Shown here: positions 14,133 through 14,433 of the stretch, piece by piece
Numbering within the stretch: the stretch's first letter is position 1
How the letters are laid out: every line of letters begins with the position of its first letter
From: Anaerolineaceae bacterium UBA2274
GTDB taxonomy: Bacteria; Chloroflexota; Anaerolineae; Anaerolineales; Anaerolineaceae
DNA: 14,433 bases
Direction: 5' to 3'
Assembly: GCA_002347705.1 (NCBI GenBank)
Contig: DDWY01000096.1
Coordinates: 3,592-18,024 of the forward strand
The notes under the pieces: model-generated
What the model saw: only the letters and a program-made list of their open reading frames with translations
What the model was told of the DNA's origin: nothing
The model's database searches: none
Made by a program: the position numbers and the translations under genes

Positions 14133-14433
14133 ATGCTCTACCTTGTTGCCACACCAATTGGAAATTTAGGAGACATGACCTACCGCGCGGTGGAGGTTTT
14201 GAAGAATGTGGACCTGATCGCTTCGGAGGATAGCCGCAAGTCGAGCATCTTGTTGAATCACTACGGCATCAGCAAGCCTCAGACTGCCTTGAATAATTTC
14301 AATGAACGCAAAGTTGTCCCAAAACTGGTTGAGCGGCTGGAACGGGGAGAAACCATTGCCCTTATCACCAGCGCGGGTACACCAGGGATCTCAGATCCCG
14401 GTTATCTCTTGGTGCATGCGGCGCTGGAAGCTG
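14133..14433 (+). CDS. rsmI: 16S rRNA (cytidine-1402 2'-O)-methyltransferase, 5' part only
   Basis: RsmI uses S-adenosylmethionine to methylate the 2'-hydroxyl of C1402 in the decoding centre of 16S rRNA. The frame is open from the ATG at 14133 to the right edge; 100 of roughly 280 expected residues are present, and the truncation is only the window end. Signatures: MLYLVATPIGNLGD (1-14), the N-terminal hallmark of the family; SEDSR (31-35); the helical YGISKPQ segment; and TSAGTPGISDPG (79-90), the methyl-donor pocket, in which the commoner SDAGTP is TSAGTP. A GGAAGTGAG site lies just upstream of the ATG. The adjacent gene is divergent. Confidence 0.95.
   Translation, partial: MLYLVATPIGNLGDMTYRAVEVLKNVDLIASEDSRKSSILLNHYGISKPQTALNNFNERKVVPKLVERLERGETIALITSAGTPGISDPGYLLVHAALEA

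Noticed and set aside
1..14433. CRISPR array, insertion sequence, tRNA, prophage or defence cluster
   Set aside because: No regularly spaced repeats, terminal inverted repeats, transposase motifs or tRNA cloverleaf were seen. The genes are conserved metabolic and translation genes with uniform composition.

Overview
The window (14,433 bases, moderate GC) reads as ordinary chromosomal DNA of a heterotrophic bacterium, most plausibly a member of the Chloroflexota, class Anaerolineae. This is an inference from gene content: a fused alpha/beta 2-oxoacid dehydrogenase E1, a T-box-controlled valS, a lipoprotein-type sugar-binding protein and class II fructose-bisphosphatase. No rRNA or other taxonomic marker is present. 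Nearly all the sequence is coding, in two minus-strand operons on the left, a plus-strand block in the middle, and a minus-strand gene facing away from rsmI on the right. I see no mobile element, CRISPR array, tRNA or rRNA. No gene-free stretch exceeds 300 bases; the longest (9281-9566) is filled by a T-box leader.

Left, minus strand: a two-gene 2-oxoacid dehydrogenase operon (fused E1 alpha/beta at 1282-3699, then E2 at 2-1273) with a good -35/-10 promoter at 3727-3755. Upstream of it is a sugar ABC importer operon: binding lipoprotein (5613-6947), an intercistronic stem-loop, and two permeases whose reading frames overlap by 4 bases (4657-5562, 3833-4660). No ATPase gene is present, so a shared ATPase encoded elsewhere is expected.

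Centre, plus strand: class II fructose-1,6-bisphosphatase (glpX), GDP-mannose 4,6-dehydratase (gmd), and valyl-tRNA synthetase (valS). valS has its own extended -10 promoter and a T-box riboswitch with a readable GTC specifier codon, an antiterminator and a competing terminator. The ABC operon and glpX are divergent. Between their -10 boxes lie three copies of a 10-base repeat, almost equidistant from both, which may be a shared operator.

Right: a 570-residue protein of unknown function (12295-14007, minus) whose C-terminal third carries, in the right order, motifs of the nucleoside phosphorylase/nucleosidase superfamily, behind a long unrecognised helical N-terminal part. It is the least explained gene here. 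Its promoter is interleaved with a candidate promoter of the divergent rsmI, which runs off the right edge.

Together the window links sugar uptake, gluconeogenic/pentose carbon flow (GlpX), activated deoxysugar synthesis (Gmd), oxidative decarboxylation of 2-oxoacids, and translation (valS, rsmI). Only the operon-level links are shown by the sequence; wider cooperation is inference.
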